Source: Breviolum minutum Mf 1.05b.01 (Eukaryota > Sar > Dinophyceae > Suessiales > Symbiodiniaceae). From it: DNA of 64,000 bases. This document shows, in pieces, positions 10,714 to 22,200 of the stretch. How positions within the stretch are numbered: position 1 is the first letter of the stretch; every line of letters begins with the position of its first letter. The DNA lies in contig DF240766.1 in NCBI GenBank assembly GCA_000507305.1, positions 32,137-96,136 of the forward strand, read 5' to 3'. A program made the translations under genes and the position numbers. A model generated the notes under the pieces. That model did not search any database and was not told the origin of the DNA. It worked only from the letters and a program-made list of their open reading frames with translations.

Positions 10714-10865
10714 AGCTATGAATCGCCGCGAGGGTCCCACGGTCCATTAAAATCGATCAAAACAAGTTAGGAATCGCCGCGAGGGTCCCACGGTCCATTA
10801 AAATCGATCAAAAAGAGCTAGGAATCGCCGCGAGGGTCCCACGGTCCATTAAAATCGATCGATTT
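10714..10865 (+). repeat. Three tandem copies of a 51-bp unit
   Basis: The unit gaatcgccgcgagggtccca plus cggtccattaaaatcgatca begins at 10720, 10771 and 10822, giving an exact 51-base period with only 1-3 differences in the linker (agctat, agttag, agctag). GC-richer than its flanks. Confidence 0.95.
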
Positions 10866-10945
10866 CAATAGTCTTTCTTTGACAAGTAATATTGAAAATA
10901 GCTACAGGTCAGAAACTGGTCAGAAACTGGGACAAAATGTTTGTT

Positions 10946-11200
10946 TCAAGCTGTTTCCACCCAGCTGGGTTTTCCAGTCATTCCAGCTGGTTTTCCTAAC
11001 TTTTGGCTCAGTACTTCAGGGTTTTTGTTGATGGGATTCCCGACGGTGTTGGCGACACCTTGTGCCGGCATCTTGTCCGACATACGCTGCACAGATCTGG
11101 AGATGGAAGACATCATCTCTGGCCTCCGGGCGAAATTTTGAAGAAACATGTGGCACTGATTGGAGATGCTTGGAATCATGGATTGACTTTGTGGGGATCT
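10946..11200 (-). CDS. Candidate exon, frame uncertain
   Basis: Two minus-strand frames look coding between an AATCAG acceptor near 11159 and possible donors near 11060 (CACAAG|GTGTCG) and 11016 (CTGAA|GTACTG). One is methionine-rich (RRPEMMSSISRSVQRMSDKM), the other reads PEARDDVFHLQICAAYVGQD. No choice can be made without homology; function unknown. Confidence 0.4.
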   Translation of the reverse strand, partial: RSPQSQSMIPSISNQCHMFLQNFARRPEMMSSISRSVQRMSDKMPAQGVANTVGNPINKNPEVLSQKLGKPAGMTGKPSWVETA

Positions 11201-12838
11201 AACATCCAAGTACTAAATATCATATATGTATATATAAGTTTATATATCCATGAAAAACAGAATGCTCGTGCAAACACTCCCTACGCCTTTTGATTTGAAC
11301 TTTAGCAAAGGCCCACGCAGTATTGCTCAGATTCCTTACAATTGAAGCATGTGGGTTTGATCGATCGGGTATGATCAGGTTCATATTCCTTCTAGCATTT
11401 CTGAAAGCAGATTATGAAAATTTGTTAAATGCTTGGCAGTTGCCATGCAGACACTGCCACGATAAAATGCATGCCGCCATTTTGCAAATTCTACAGGAAA
11501 GATCGAACACATCCCGAAACATCTTGTTAGGTGCAAATATCTGCAAATCCACAATAGTCAAGCATCAGAAGCGGTGAGTTTCAATGTGAAACGAAATTCA
11601 TCAAAACTCACCTGGGCGATCCTCTGCCAACTCCTGTTGATACAAGTTTCTGCTGCCCAAAGTCATGGCATTGATTCTTCACCACCTTGCCGCAAGGAGA
11701 GTCTTTGGGCCAAAGCACCTTCATGCTCAATTCTCCCGTCTTGTGGACTCAAAATTTCGCTATAGCTATTTTTTTTTGTTAAAGGCTTCTCCCCGTTTTA
11801 AAAAAAAACACCTGCAATCAGCGGCGTTTCCGACCTGCGTTACGACGGCATCGAAGAAGTCTTCATCGGCAATCCTCAAAGTGGCGAAGGCCCAACTGGT
11901 GTTCGCCAGATTTTGACCTCGGTTTGTTGGTGAAGTTCCCGTGCTGGTTGAAGTTGCCCACGTGCAACGAAAAATGGATCCGTTTTTGGGGCTCCCTCAC
12001 CATTCATCTCTTTCACTGCCATTCGGCATTCTGTGACTAGCCTGAGGATTCCAAAACCAAGTGACTAAGAGTCACTGGTAAGTATACAATTCAGCTTCTT
12101 CGAGACTTGTCCGAGCTAAGTCAAGACCCCAAGTGTTGAAGTTCAAACCATTGACACTGCTGGTGCCAACATCTCTTGTGATTTTTTGCGCTTAGAGTCT
12201 GACTCTTCAGTATTCCAGTCCCGCACCTCTGAATGATGGCAAAAGAAGGTGAATCAAAGTGGGAAACCTATGGTCATAGGGAAAATGCGGGTACCCTCGG
12301 GATGGTACCCTAGCCGTTTAACCCCCCAAAGCATCCCTTTAAAAGGGGATATACCCAATAAATACCCACGTGATATAAGGTGTATATGAGGTTGATTGGT
12401 ACGGGGCCCACATCCCAAGGGTTTTCGCATCATTTTTCCTTTGATGATATGGTTTTGCCTCCTGGTTTTGAAAGCCAACTTGTTGTTCTTGGAGGTCGTG
12501 CAGTCGTGCATTGGCAAGTGCTGAATACCTCCATTCGAACCTTTGGAAGTCTTGGAGTTTCAGTTTCAAGCCATTATCGTTATGAGCTATGGATGGTTGT
12601 GATGCATGCATATGGTTGGATATGACTAGTCATCTCTTCAGTTCTAACATCCAAAACCTCTAGCTGGAACACTCCCTGAGGTCCACTCCATCAATTTGGC
12701 CACTGCCCAAGCCAAGTTGGCTTGACCCAATGGTGCCAAAGAATGCAAGCGTCCATGTAAGGCATCCAACTGCCGCAAGGTTGGCCTTCAGTCACAAGGT
12801 ATAGATGCAATCCCTGCAGACCTTTGTGTCATGGGAAC

Positions 12839-12975
12839 CTAAGGGTACCCCGCCAATGCCACCCCCCCTCCCAAGAAATAAGGCCCTAATAAGGCCTTAA
12901 TTAAGGGAAACCAACGGTTAATAGTCCATTAACAAGGCCTTAGTATTTCTTGGGAGAAACGTGGCATTGGACTAA
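12839..12975. repeat. Palindromic repeat, family B
   Basis: Inverted arms cccaagaaataaggccctaa and ccttagtatttcttggg, with 'ttaattaagggaaaccaacggttaatag' at the centre. Outer flanks 'gccaatgcca' / 'tggcattgg' extend the palindrome. Same family as 2548 and 63212. Confidence 0.75.
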
Positions 12976-13250
12976 GCCTCTAGCTCTTCACTCCTCATGG
13001 TAGCATAAGCCCACCTCAGTGAGCCATCCAAAAAAATCACGGAAACGGATATAGAGATACTGATAGGTAGTCAAGATGAGCGAACCATGAACAGTAGTGA
13101 TCCCAAACAAAAGGAACCTTCTAAGGCTTTTGCATGGTCACTTGGACAAATATGAACCTTCCAACAGACCTCCCCCACCATCTTAGTGCACGACATCATG
13201 TTGACTAACCTCGGCATTTCTCCGGAAAAAAACTGGGAAATGTGGTGATA

Positions 13251-13358
13251 CTGTTGATGGAAGAAATCCTGCACCACCTCGGATGTACAAAAACATGTAA
13301 ACTTACGTAGTGAGATATTGACCATATCAACTCGTGCAGGAGTTCATCCATCAACAGT
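13251..13358. repeat. Palindromic repeat, family C
   Basis: Terminal inverted arms ctgttgatggaagaaatcct and aggagttcatccatcaacag, preceded by TA and followed by TA. Other copies at 16500 and 40911. Confidence 0.8.
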
Positions 13359-13785
13359 AGGGAAAGTGAAATTATCTTCGACAATGGGCCCTTTGTGCTT
13401 CGAGCTGGACCTAAAGACCCAGCGTCCTAAGAGCCACCATCTCAACTGACAGATTTCGATAAATATTTCCAGATTGGCTCCACCATCAATCTCATCCAAG
13501 CTGCTGTTGCGGTTCAAACTCAGGTAACTTCTCTAAAGCTTCTTCCGAGACCTGCATTTTAGGCACAACTGCAGGTGGAAACTGACTGCAAACATGGAGT
13601 CCTTCCACACTCATCCACAAGAACTTGAAAGGGTATCCTATCTGCACACATCACTTTATGGCTAAGTTGAAGTTTCCACCTTCGACACGAGCTTTTGAAG
13701 TTTCACTTCCAGCTTTGCCATAGCCCAAACGATCTTGGACCTTGCTATAGGTCCAGTAGGTCCAAGCACAAAGGATACCATCCTG

Positions 13786-13868
13786 GGAACTAACATATCC
13801 CCATCCAAGGTATGTTTGAAGACTATAGTTCTTTTCCCGAATTGGGATATGTTAGTTTTTGTAGAGGG
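13786..13868. repeat. Hairpin repeat related to family E
   Basis: A perfect 14-base inverted pair, aactaacatatccc / gggatatgttagtt, separated by about 42 bases. The outer right end 'tagagggta' recalls the 'gagggta' terminus of family E. Confidence 0.6.
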
Positions 13869-14644
13869 TATTGGCTGTAGAAACTGAGAAATGAAACAGC
13901 ATCCATACCTCAATCCATCGTCTTATCCATCGGAACCGACCGCTATCATTGAGTCAAGTGGCATGGTCTGCGGCTTTTTCAGCTTGTCCCATTTCACCAG
14001 CTCATCTGTGGTCAGAAGCTGAAGAAGTTGACTTCTAACAGAACAGCATATATGTTTTTTAGCTACCCCCACTTAGCCCCCACTATATTGTGAGCAAACG
14101 AATTTCCACATGAGTTCCACGTGATAGATTCGCAATTCGGGATGCAACCCTGGCACAATCATGTAATGAACACCACCCAACCGCCTCTCATGAAGGGTGC
14201 ACTCTGTATATGCTGATTGCCATCAAGTGCCTAACTTCAAATCCCTGATCCCCATGGATTTTCTTTTCATTGAAACCAATAGGCACCTGTGGCTTTTGAA
14301 GCCAATGATCCCAAGCGCTCATCACCCTTCACCTTGCAAAGGGCAGCGGCCAAACATAACCGACATGTTGGCTATGTCCAATGCTTGACAAAGACATCAA
14401 CTTCCAAAACAACAACTTTGCCACTCTCTGAATGACATTTTTCCTTTGCACCCAAAAAATCCTTTTCCAACTCCAACCTCATGATGATCACTAGCTTTGG
14501 CGATTCGATGCAAGGCGGCAGTCCTCAGGGGTGAAACTGTAGTAGGTTTTCTTCATGAAACCGCACACCTTCTAGTTGCGTTGAAGTACCTCAAAAATTA
14601 CCTGCTTTTCATTGGTTCGTTTGGGTGATCAATGAAAGCCTAGT

Positions 14645-14740
14645 TGATGGTTTCAACCAATCTGAAAAATATTAGTCAAATTGGACAATTTCCCCAAGCA
14701 GCGGTGAAAAAAAAACACATTTGAAACCACCGCCTTGAAA
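14645..14740. repeat. Palindromic repeat, family A
   Basis: Left block gatggtttcaaccaatctga, centre aaaaatattagtcaaattgg, right block acatttgaaaccaccgcctt. The central 'tattagtcaaattgg' is diagnostic of the family. Confidence 0.7.
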
Positions 14741-15830
14741 CTATATACATGTCCAACGAGCGGGGGTGTTTTTTTATAGCTAGAAGTATGTCGGTGGATG
14801 TGCTGGATGGTCTGAACCAACCACCTGCAGCTTCAAAGTGGTGACAAAGGAAAACACTCCTCATGAGTGCCTTTCTCTTGGATGAAGCTATTGCCTATTT
14901 CAATATAGAAACACATACTCCAAACAATTACATACAGTATATAATATGCAATTTTCTTGCCTTAGTAGCTTTAATCATAGATCAATTCTATGCCATACAC
15001 CTATCACCATGTGCTCCATCCCATCGCCCAAGCGTTTGGCCACAACACCTTTTTGGAGAAACCACGCTGAAATCTCATCGAGCGAGGCAATGCGGTTGGC
15101 CAAGGGAATTCTCAAAAACCCACAAGTTGCATCCAGAAACAATAATCAAATGGTGAAATAGTTGACTCTATAGGCCCAGCCTCGATATATTTTGAGAAAA
15201 TGAAGGAACTTCCTTTTCCAAAGGATCAGCCTCCGGTCATCACTGGTGAGCTACCAGGAAGCGCCTGCCATGGATGGTAACAATGAGGTCAAAGCCATGC
15301 GTTTGTTTCATGTATAAAGACTAGAGAGCCAGCGAGACCATAGAGCCATAGGTCAAGGGTATAAATGAAACTATATGTATATATAAATATATGTCTATGT
15401 ACCTGTGTCTTCTATTATCATGAGAAGTATTTTTTGTCATCTTTCAAATAGAAAAGTACAGTTGTGCGGCCAATAGTTTTGGATTAAAGAAAAAAGTATT
15501 GCACAAAAATGGAATGGCAATTCTTCACTTCAGCATCTAAGCTTCCATCACTTAACTTTCCAGAAACAAGCCTCAGGACCTCCAAGTCTGATTCTGGATT
15601 CTTTTGCCAGGTATCAGCTTCCTAACTCTTGAGGTATCAATCGGAAGGAATCCAACCCCCAAACCCCCCGTGTTTGGGGAAACCCATCTGGCAACCAAGA
15701 AGCCCGATCAGGTCCTGGCAGTATCTCCGTGCTTCATCTCCCACAATCCCCCGATGGAGCGCCATGGAAGTGAGACAAAACCTCACAGCGTCCTGGAAGA
15801 TGTCATGAGATCTTGAAGATGTGTCGAGAT

Positions 15831-15929
15831 GGGTGTTCAAAAATAGGGGTACCCAAAAATGGATGGTTTATAATGGAAAACCCTATTAAAATGGATGATT
15901 TGGGGGTACCACTATTTTCGGAAACATCC
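15831..15929. repeat. Palindromic repeat, family D
   Basis: Begins gggtgttcaaaaataggggt and ends ccactattttcggaaacatc, with inner arms acccaaaaatggat / atggatgatttgggggt. Second copy of the element at 2340. Confidence 0.7.
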
Positions 15930-16499
15930 ATATACTACCCAGAATCGGGTCCCCAAAAAAGGCTATTTGCTATTTGTAGTTTTCCCGTCCTTTGGATCCT
16001 GTGTATCTTTGAACTTCCCATCTTTACAGGTCACGGCTTCTTGCAGGGCTATCCTTGATGATTTTTGGAGAAAACGTGGTGAAGCAGGAGATTTGAGGTG
16101 ATGCTCTTAACAACCAATTCCCCACCGTAAAAGGTGGCAAACATACAGTAATCATATATAACTATCTCTTGCATGTTGGGCCACCAGGTCAACCATGACA
16201 AACCACATTTTTCGCAAACAAAAAAAAACACACAAAAATTTACATCAAAAAACTCCATCAAATCAACTTCGGGTCCTCTCTTTGCAAATGCCCTTTCACG
16301 AACTCACGGAGGATGGAGCTACTGTAAGTGTCCTCAGCTGTGCCAAGCTGCCCTTCAATTCGATCTAATCCACTGGGGTTTAGCATTCCGCCGAGGTTCT
16401 GAGTCATCTGGAACCTGATTCAAAAAACGTGGCTGGCTCATAATGAAAGCGCAACAAACGTTATATAGTTATTGGTTCGAAAAATGTTGTTGTTTGATA

Positions 16500-16600
16500 C
16501 TGTTGATGGAAGAAATCCTGCACCAGTTGATAGGTAGTTTATCCCACTTTTTACAAGGTTTCACACATCCAGGTGGTGCAGGATTTCTTCCATCAACCGT
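16500..16600. repeat. Palindromic repeat, family C
   Basis: Arms ctgttgatggaagaaatcct and ggatttcttccatcaaccg are nearly perfect inverted repeats, with gcaccagttgataggtagtt in the left interior. Best preserved copy of the family. Confidence 0.85.
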
Positions 16601-16988
16601 ATGTTAATGGATCCATCCGAGTCGAAAATAGGTTACTCTCTCTACTGTGAACCTGCTGAAAATTCTATGGATTTTGCAAGCTCTATTGGTTGAAATCCAG
16701 CAAATCCAGAGCAAGGTGCGAGGCGAGGTAGTGCCTTCACTGGCGGATTGCGTCCACAGTTTTCGCCTCATTTCATGAATCCAAGCTTTTTGGCAAGCCT
16801 CAAGACATGCTATTGCACTCCCACTTTAGTAATCGATGTATCTGATATACAAACATACACAAATCATCATGTATGAAAAAACTCTACATGTTAGAAACAT
16901 ATACAACTATACAACTACAGCTTTGAAACTTTTTTGTAATGATTCCGGTATGATCATTCACCAACGCGTTCCAAAAAATTCACATCAC

Positions 16989-18416
16989 CTATTGATGTTT
17001 AAAAGTGGCTGCTGCTTGAGCTCCCCAGCCATATTTCTTTCGAGCACCTGCGGCCTTCGGGGTACAGCAGGCCTCACAGCATTTATCAGCCCTGCAGTTA
17101 CTCCCCCAAAACTAACATGACAATGGAACATCACCATTTGGTGTAGGTGGTATACATTTTCATTCATGTGCGTTTTTCTGTTGTCATCTTAGTTTTTGAG
17201 GGTGTAGATCACCCTCAAAAACCATCAGCTCCTACAGCTCCAGTCGGGCCTGCATGCTATTTTGGAGCTTTCTCACTTGACAATGTTGAAGGCCACAGCC
17301 GCAAGGCAAATCCCAAGATCTTCCTCCTAACATCTCCAACTTTTCAGCCCATCCAAAGTAGGCTTCACAGCACATGAAGGGCACAACTCCACATTCCTAG
17401 GGCCGAATGTTTTTGGGGCACAACTCATCATCCCATGGATGATGAGACAAACATTGCTGGCAAATATTTAGATCACATATGATTACAAAAAGGGGCGAAC
17501 TCCTCAACTTTTGTTGTGGAGATGCTCAAGTTTCTCCTTGGCAAACCTTGTTACCTGCAACCAAAGCTCTGCTTGTGCTGAGCCATCGCATAGGGCTTGA
17601 TCAGTCATCGAGTCTGGCATGGTCCGGCTCACTGATGAGGGCTGCAGGTTGCAGAGTTCTGCACACTTCAGATGCTACCCTGCTACCGCCCCGAAAATGA
17701 AATCATTTACCAAGGTAGGGGTGATGTTTTCACTAAGGTTTTTCCAAAAAACCTCACACCACCAACTTGGCGACTCTCCTAGCATCCATCATCCCGGTCT
17801 AAACCTCTAGCCCCGGTCATGAAAATCATCCCAAACACCAACCACCGGTTGGATGATGCTAAAACCCTGGTAGATAATGAGATAATGGGATAAACTACCT
17901 TTCCCTCAACAGGTTTTCTCACCCGGATTTCTGGTTGCCACCAACAGTAGTTTAAAACCCTCCGTTGCTTCGGTTCGCCCCGTATAGGCCACACCTGACG
18001 AGTGGAGCCAGGCATCACGACAAGCATAGGTAGTGGCTGGCCATGCTCGCCAAGCACAGGGTAGGGAATCAAAGGCTTCGCCTCCTGGAAAACTTACCAA
18101 AAAATGATGACGGTTTTTTTTTCACTTATGTCAATCTGCTGAGCAAACTCTACATGTTCGGACACATATCACTGAAAATCACATCTAAAAACCTTGGCAT
18201 CCATTTTTAAATGTATGTATTCGTGTCGACTATGACTATGACCTATGCTCCACTAAATACAGTTCGTAACAAGGTTGTTACCTTTGGTGTTTTCACAGGA
18301 ACCAAAAACCTCCGGGATGACACCTCCGTTGCCAAGGCCGACAAGTGACCCACGGCACGTTTCAAGACGTCACGCATGGTGCGGATCCCCAACGCTTCAC
18401 CTTGGTCCATTTCCAT
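16989..18416 (-). CDS. Complete 5-exon gene, unknown protein with Cys-rich C-terminus (216 aa)
   Basis: Minus-strand exons 18282-18416, 17899-18084, 17555-17641, 17277-17396 and 16989-17111. All four introns (GTAACA, GTAGTT, GTAACA and GTGAGA donors, all ending AG) fall between codons, so the frame is phase 0 throughout. The ATG has an in-frame TGA two codons upstream and the last exon ends in TAG, giving 45+62+29+40+40 = 216 residues. The N-terminus is MEMDQGEALGIRTMRDVLKR; the middle contains LPMLVVMPGSTRQVW; the last two exons are rich in Cys (PFMCCEAYFGW, PCGCGLQHCQ, DKCCEACC), suggesting metal binding or disulphides. No known family is recognised. Exon 2 also has a rival frame, but only the chosen one keeps phase with both neighbours. 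Confidence 0.75.
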
Positions 18417-19050
18417 GGGTCAATCCTATCGTCACCTTATGGACTTTCCATGCAACACCAAAGCACCAAATGTCTATCAAATTGTGTGTGTGTGTGTGAA
18501 ACATCACCTGAACCCCCCCCCAAAAAAAAAAACATTGCCGCCACGTGGCCAACATCTACCACAGCCACGCGCCCAAAGAGCTCCGAAGGGCTTCGGCCCC
18601 CAGCGGAACGAAGCTCGTCTTGCAGTTGTTGTAGCGAAGCTAATGGATGCCTGGAGGCACCAAGTGAGGCAGTTCACATGGGATGTGAGCGAGCCTAAAA
18701 AACCTGTTGGCTGTTTGCCCCAAAAGTGGGAAAGGTTCTAAACACGATCGTTTTGTTTCTGGTGTTTTTCTTGGAGGAGAAAAAAAAAAAACGTTGAAGT
18801 GTTTGCTTGACCTACTTAACCTTCACCGTGAGCCATGCACAGCCAGCTCATTTGCCATCCCTGAAGTCCACAAGTCTTACATCCCACCTTATCCCACCAT
18901 ATCCCACCACTTCCACAACTGCCAGCAACCGGCAACTCCGCACCTCTGCAAGACTTGGAAGCCAGGAAGGTGGACCACACCAGACCTGTAGTGAGATGCA
19001 AAGGCTGAAAGGATCAAAGCCAAACAATCCAAGAGAGTGATGTACACAGA

Positions 19051-19098
19051 TATGTCACCATATGTCACCATATGTCACCATATGTCACCATATGTCAC
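19051..19098. repeat. Decanucleotide tandem repeat (TATGTCACCA)
   Basis: Four perfect copies of TATGTCACCA plus a partial fifth. It lies just downstream of the stop codon of the sugar-transferase gene. Confidence 0.95.
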
Positions 19099-19201
19099 AT
19101 TTACAAAATCATTCTCAAGGTCATGCAATCACAATCATGGAATCATATAGATTTGTGACAAGCATCACATTTCTCCCAGCAAAATGTAACCGTGGAGACC
19201 A

Positions 19202-22200
19202 TCATTCCCCAAGTTTTTTAGCTTCGCACTCTACAGTAAACTGGAGCCATTCTCCCATGGCCAGACTTGCACGGGAGAAGTAGTCGAATGTGCAACCCAA
19301 GTCCTGTAGGGCTTGTACTATCTGCAAATCATTCAACCTCCTGGGACCTTCGGAAAGGGGGACCGGTGGAACAGACAGAAAACCGGCAGGCTTACAACTC
19401 TGGAGGTCCTTGGAGGTCTTTTTCGGCAACGCATCGGCATCGTGCCATTGGGCAAAGCCATAGGGCTCATAGGCTGGACAGTTGCCTGACTCCAAGTCAG
19501 GCAGTTGGGTCCCGGGATGGTGATGTCATCTCATATATATGTCCAGCAAGCCCGGCAAGAAGCGAAAATCCTGTCCACCTCCGCCATTTCTATCAATCAA
19601 TTCCATTACAAATGGATACAAATGGGAGCTTGCCCCACACTAACCAAACTCACCTGAGAGTTTGGTGATGAAAACAGCGGGAGCCAAACAAGACAAGACA
19701 CGACAATTCATGGTCTTCGGCAGCACCATCCTTCTTCGCAGCATCATGGCCACCTTACCAGATATTTTGAGACGCCACGTTGTCACATCAAATCAATGCA
19801 AGATTCCAGAAAGTGACCTTTGATTAGCAGCACATGTCGCACTATAAATGGATCTCTCTATGGAAGATCACCTTAGATATCCAGTGAAAGTCAAGACTTG
19901 AAGCCTGTTGAAGCCCTGCAACAGCCAAGCTGAAAACCTGTGGTGAACCCCACCTCCAACGCTGCAGCTAACTCTTCAAAGTCCTCAGCCAAAGAGAGAC
20001 CTCATGGTGTCAACCATCACCAGGTACAATGTCCAAAAAAGACAGCAAATGAGGGAACACTTCTTGATGTTTTTCAACTTGGCTGCCTGGCCCTACGGGT
20101 GTTGTCAGTGTCGCCAAGTATGAGACACTTGTAGTACCATGTAGTAACATTTACGATTTATATCCATTTATACTATATATATATAGTTACTTATATATAG
20201 GCATACTCTGGGCCAACCATCTTCTGCTGGTCCTTCAGCAACCCTCCGAATCTCCCCTCCCTTTCTCGCCTTCTGAATGAATGTAAGTGAAGAACAGAGG
20301 CTCTTCTCCAAAGCGTTCTGCAAAGTCATCCAAGTACCATAAACCGCGATCTCCTTGGTGATGCGCAGCACGGGAGTTTCAAAGCTTCACCATCCCACTG
20401 ATAGTAGAAGTGACATACCCAGCAAGCAACAGCCCCAGCCCCAGCGTCGTAGGAAGTAATCCTTGGGCTCAACTCCATTCGCATGAACCTCACGTCGCAA
20501 TTCAATCTAGCCATTGCTGGGGGAAGTTGTGGATGGCCATGTGGCTTACCTCTACGAGTGCAAAAGCATGTAGAAACCAAGGATTCTTATTCGAAGTTCC
20601 AGGTTGCTATTGAAAGTCTTTCTAACTTTTGCAAGTGTACCATTCCATAGAAATTGGTTTCAAAGAACCACTGGTTAAGAGGAGATTCCTGAAAGATTCA
20701 GCAAGGTGCTTCACGCCAAGGTGCAGCTGCTACCGCTTTGCCTCCAGTTTCTCCAGGCATCAAATGGGCACGGCGCCAAAAGTAGTTCATGCCATGCGCG
20801 ATGACCTCTGATTGGTTTGCCGGTTTGCCCCTCGCACCCAGCAACAAAAAAGGACATGACATCTCTGGTTCCTTTTGGCAAAGTGTGGCCCGGTTTGGCT
20901 GTGCTGTGGTTAGTTACTGATGAACAATGAGGGCGCAAGCGCGATTGAAGTCAAAAAAATGAAAAAAGCAATAAGATAGCAATAAGTAAAACATGAAAAC
21001 ATGAAGAGACAAGTCAAGAGATCAAAATCACAAGATATCACAAGAAATCACGAAAGACCATGATGACAAAATCGGAAGCACGAATTTGGCAGATGAGAAT
21101 CCACCCAGCCAACCAACGAAATCCTCGAGTGCCTAGGATCCCCTGCTGCTGGATTCAGCACCCGAATATTGAGCCTCGCTGCACGCGGCCTCGCACGTCA
21201 GGATTTTAGATTCGAAGTTGCTAAGCCATTTTCTGTCCATGACACCTATTTGAGCTGACGATTCTTCGTGTCTTGCGCATCTTACGCATCTTGATACACT
21301 GTCAGAAGGGACTGCTCAGCTGACATGCCTCTCTTCACAGCTTCTCATTGAAGTGATGGTTACAGATCCAACATTGGTACGGGATGGAATGCCACGAAGG
21401 GCACACCAAGCAGCATCACCATAAAGGACCTGGCTGCACATGTGCCATGTGCTCCCTTCAAAGCCTGTTAGCTTTGCACCACCCAACCTTGATGTGACCG
21501 GCATTCACCCATTCGAGAAGGAGCCTCGACCAAACAAAAATGCCAAGGCTATGTTGAGCCAACTGGCTGGACTTTGATGTAACTGGGCTCAAAGTAAGGT
21601 TGCAGAATCTGCTGCATCATGCAAGCCCTCTTGCAGAAATTCTTCAATCTTGTTGAAGTTTTTGGCCCTTAAAACAAGGCATGCTGAGGCACTTATTGAA
21701 AGCCCGCTGGTTGAACCAGTCACGCTTGAATCCATTCCATTCTTTTGCGTCAAAGGCTTCCAAAAAAGCTGTCATGAACCTGCCAGCACAGGAAATGCGG
21801 TTTCCACACTGGAAGCAGCAATGTGAGCCGTGAGGGCTGCATTTGGCCTTAATCCTCCAGGTGTGGCTCCATGGTAAACCTCAGCCAACATTCACGTGTT
21901 AAAAAAGAAGTCTCTATTCTCTGCCAGCCACCATTTTGCCATCATGTGGAACCACGAATCGTGCTGCCATGTTGCATAGCCCGTATTGAAATGATCTTCC
22001 GGCCGCAAAGAAACGTCCAAGAGCTGCGATCTGGGGAAGAAGAGGTCTGTCATCACCTCCCAAAATCAAGCCGACAGAGAACCGAGTCATCAAAGTCCAT
22101 AGCCGTTACCTATAAATGTTCAAAACCCTCTCTCAATGGGAGAGATGAAATATGATTTAAATTTTAAAACAACGGGTCTACAAATCTGACATGAAGGTGA

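Larger units (their letters stand above)
8940..10940. other. Gene-poor stretch with repeats and a gap
   Basis: I found no exon with clean borders. It holds a diverged palindromic element (9544-9650), a 133-base run of N (10399-10531) and a triplicated 51-bp unit (10720-10865). The minus ORF at 9186-9452 is poly-purine and unconvincing. Confidence 0.4.
11300..16980. other. Gene-poor, repeat-rich stretch
   Basis: I see no exon chain with matching phases. The region carries palindromic repeats B (12839-12975), C (13251-13358 and 16500-16600), an E-related hairpin (13786-13868), A (14645-14740) and D (15831-15929), plus TA-rich tracts near 15370 and 16840. Small isolated exons could have been missed. 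Confidence 0.4.

Noticed and set aside
10700..10870. Regular repeats suggestive of a CRISPR array
   Set aside because: Only three direct copies with no unique spacers; a simple tandem triplication.
18376..18741. 121-codon plus ORF
   Set aside because: Overlaps the first exon of the minus-strand gene at 18282-18416; the rest has no splice support.
20326..20580. Minus ORF reading RLNCDVRFMRMEL onward
   Set aside because: Another frame of the same bases keeps phase with exons on both sides and gives IELRREVHANGVEPKDYFL; the longer ORF is a shadow.
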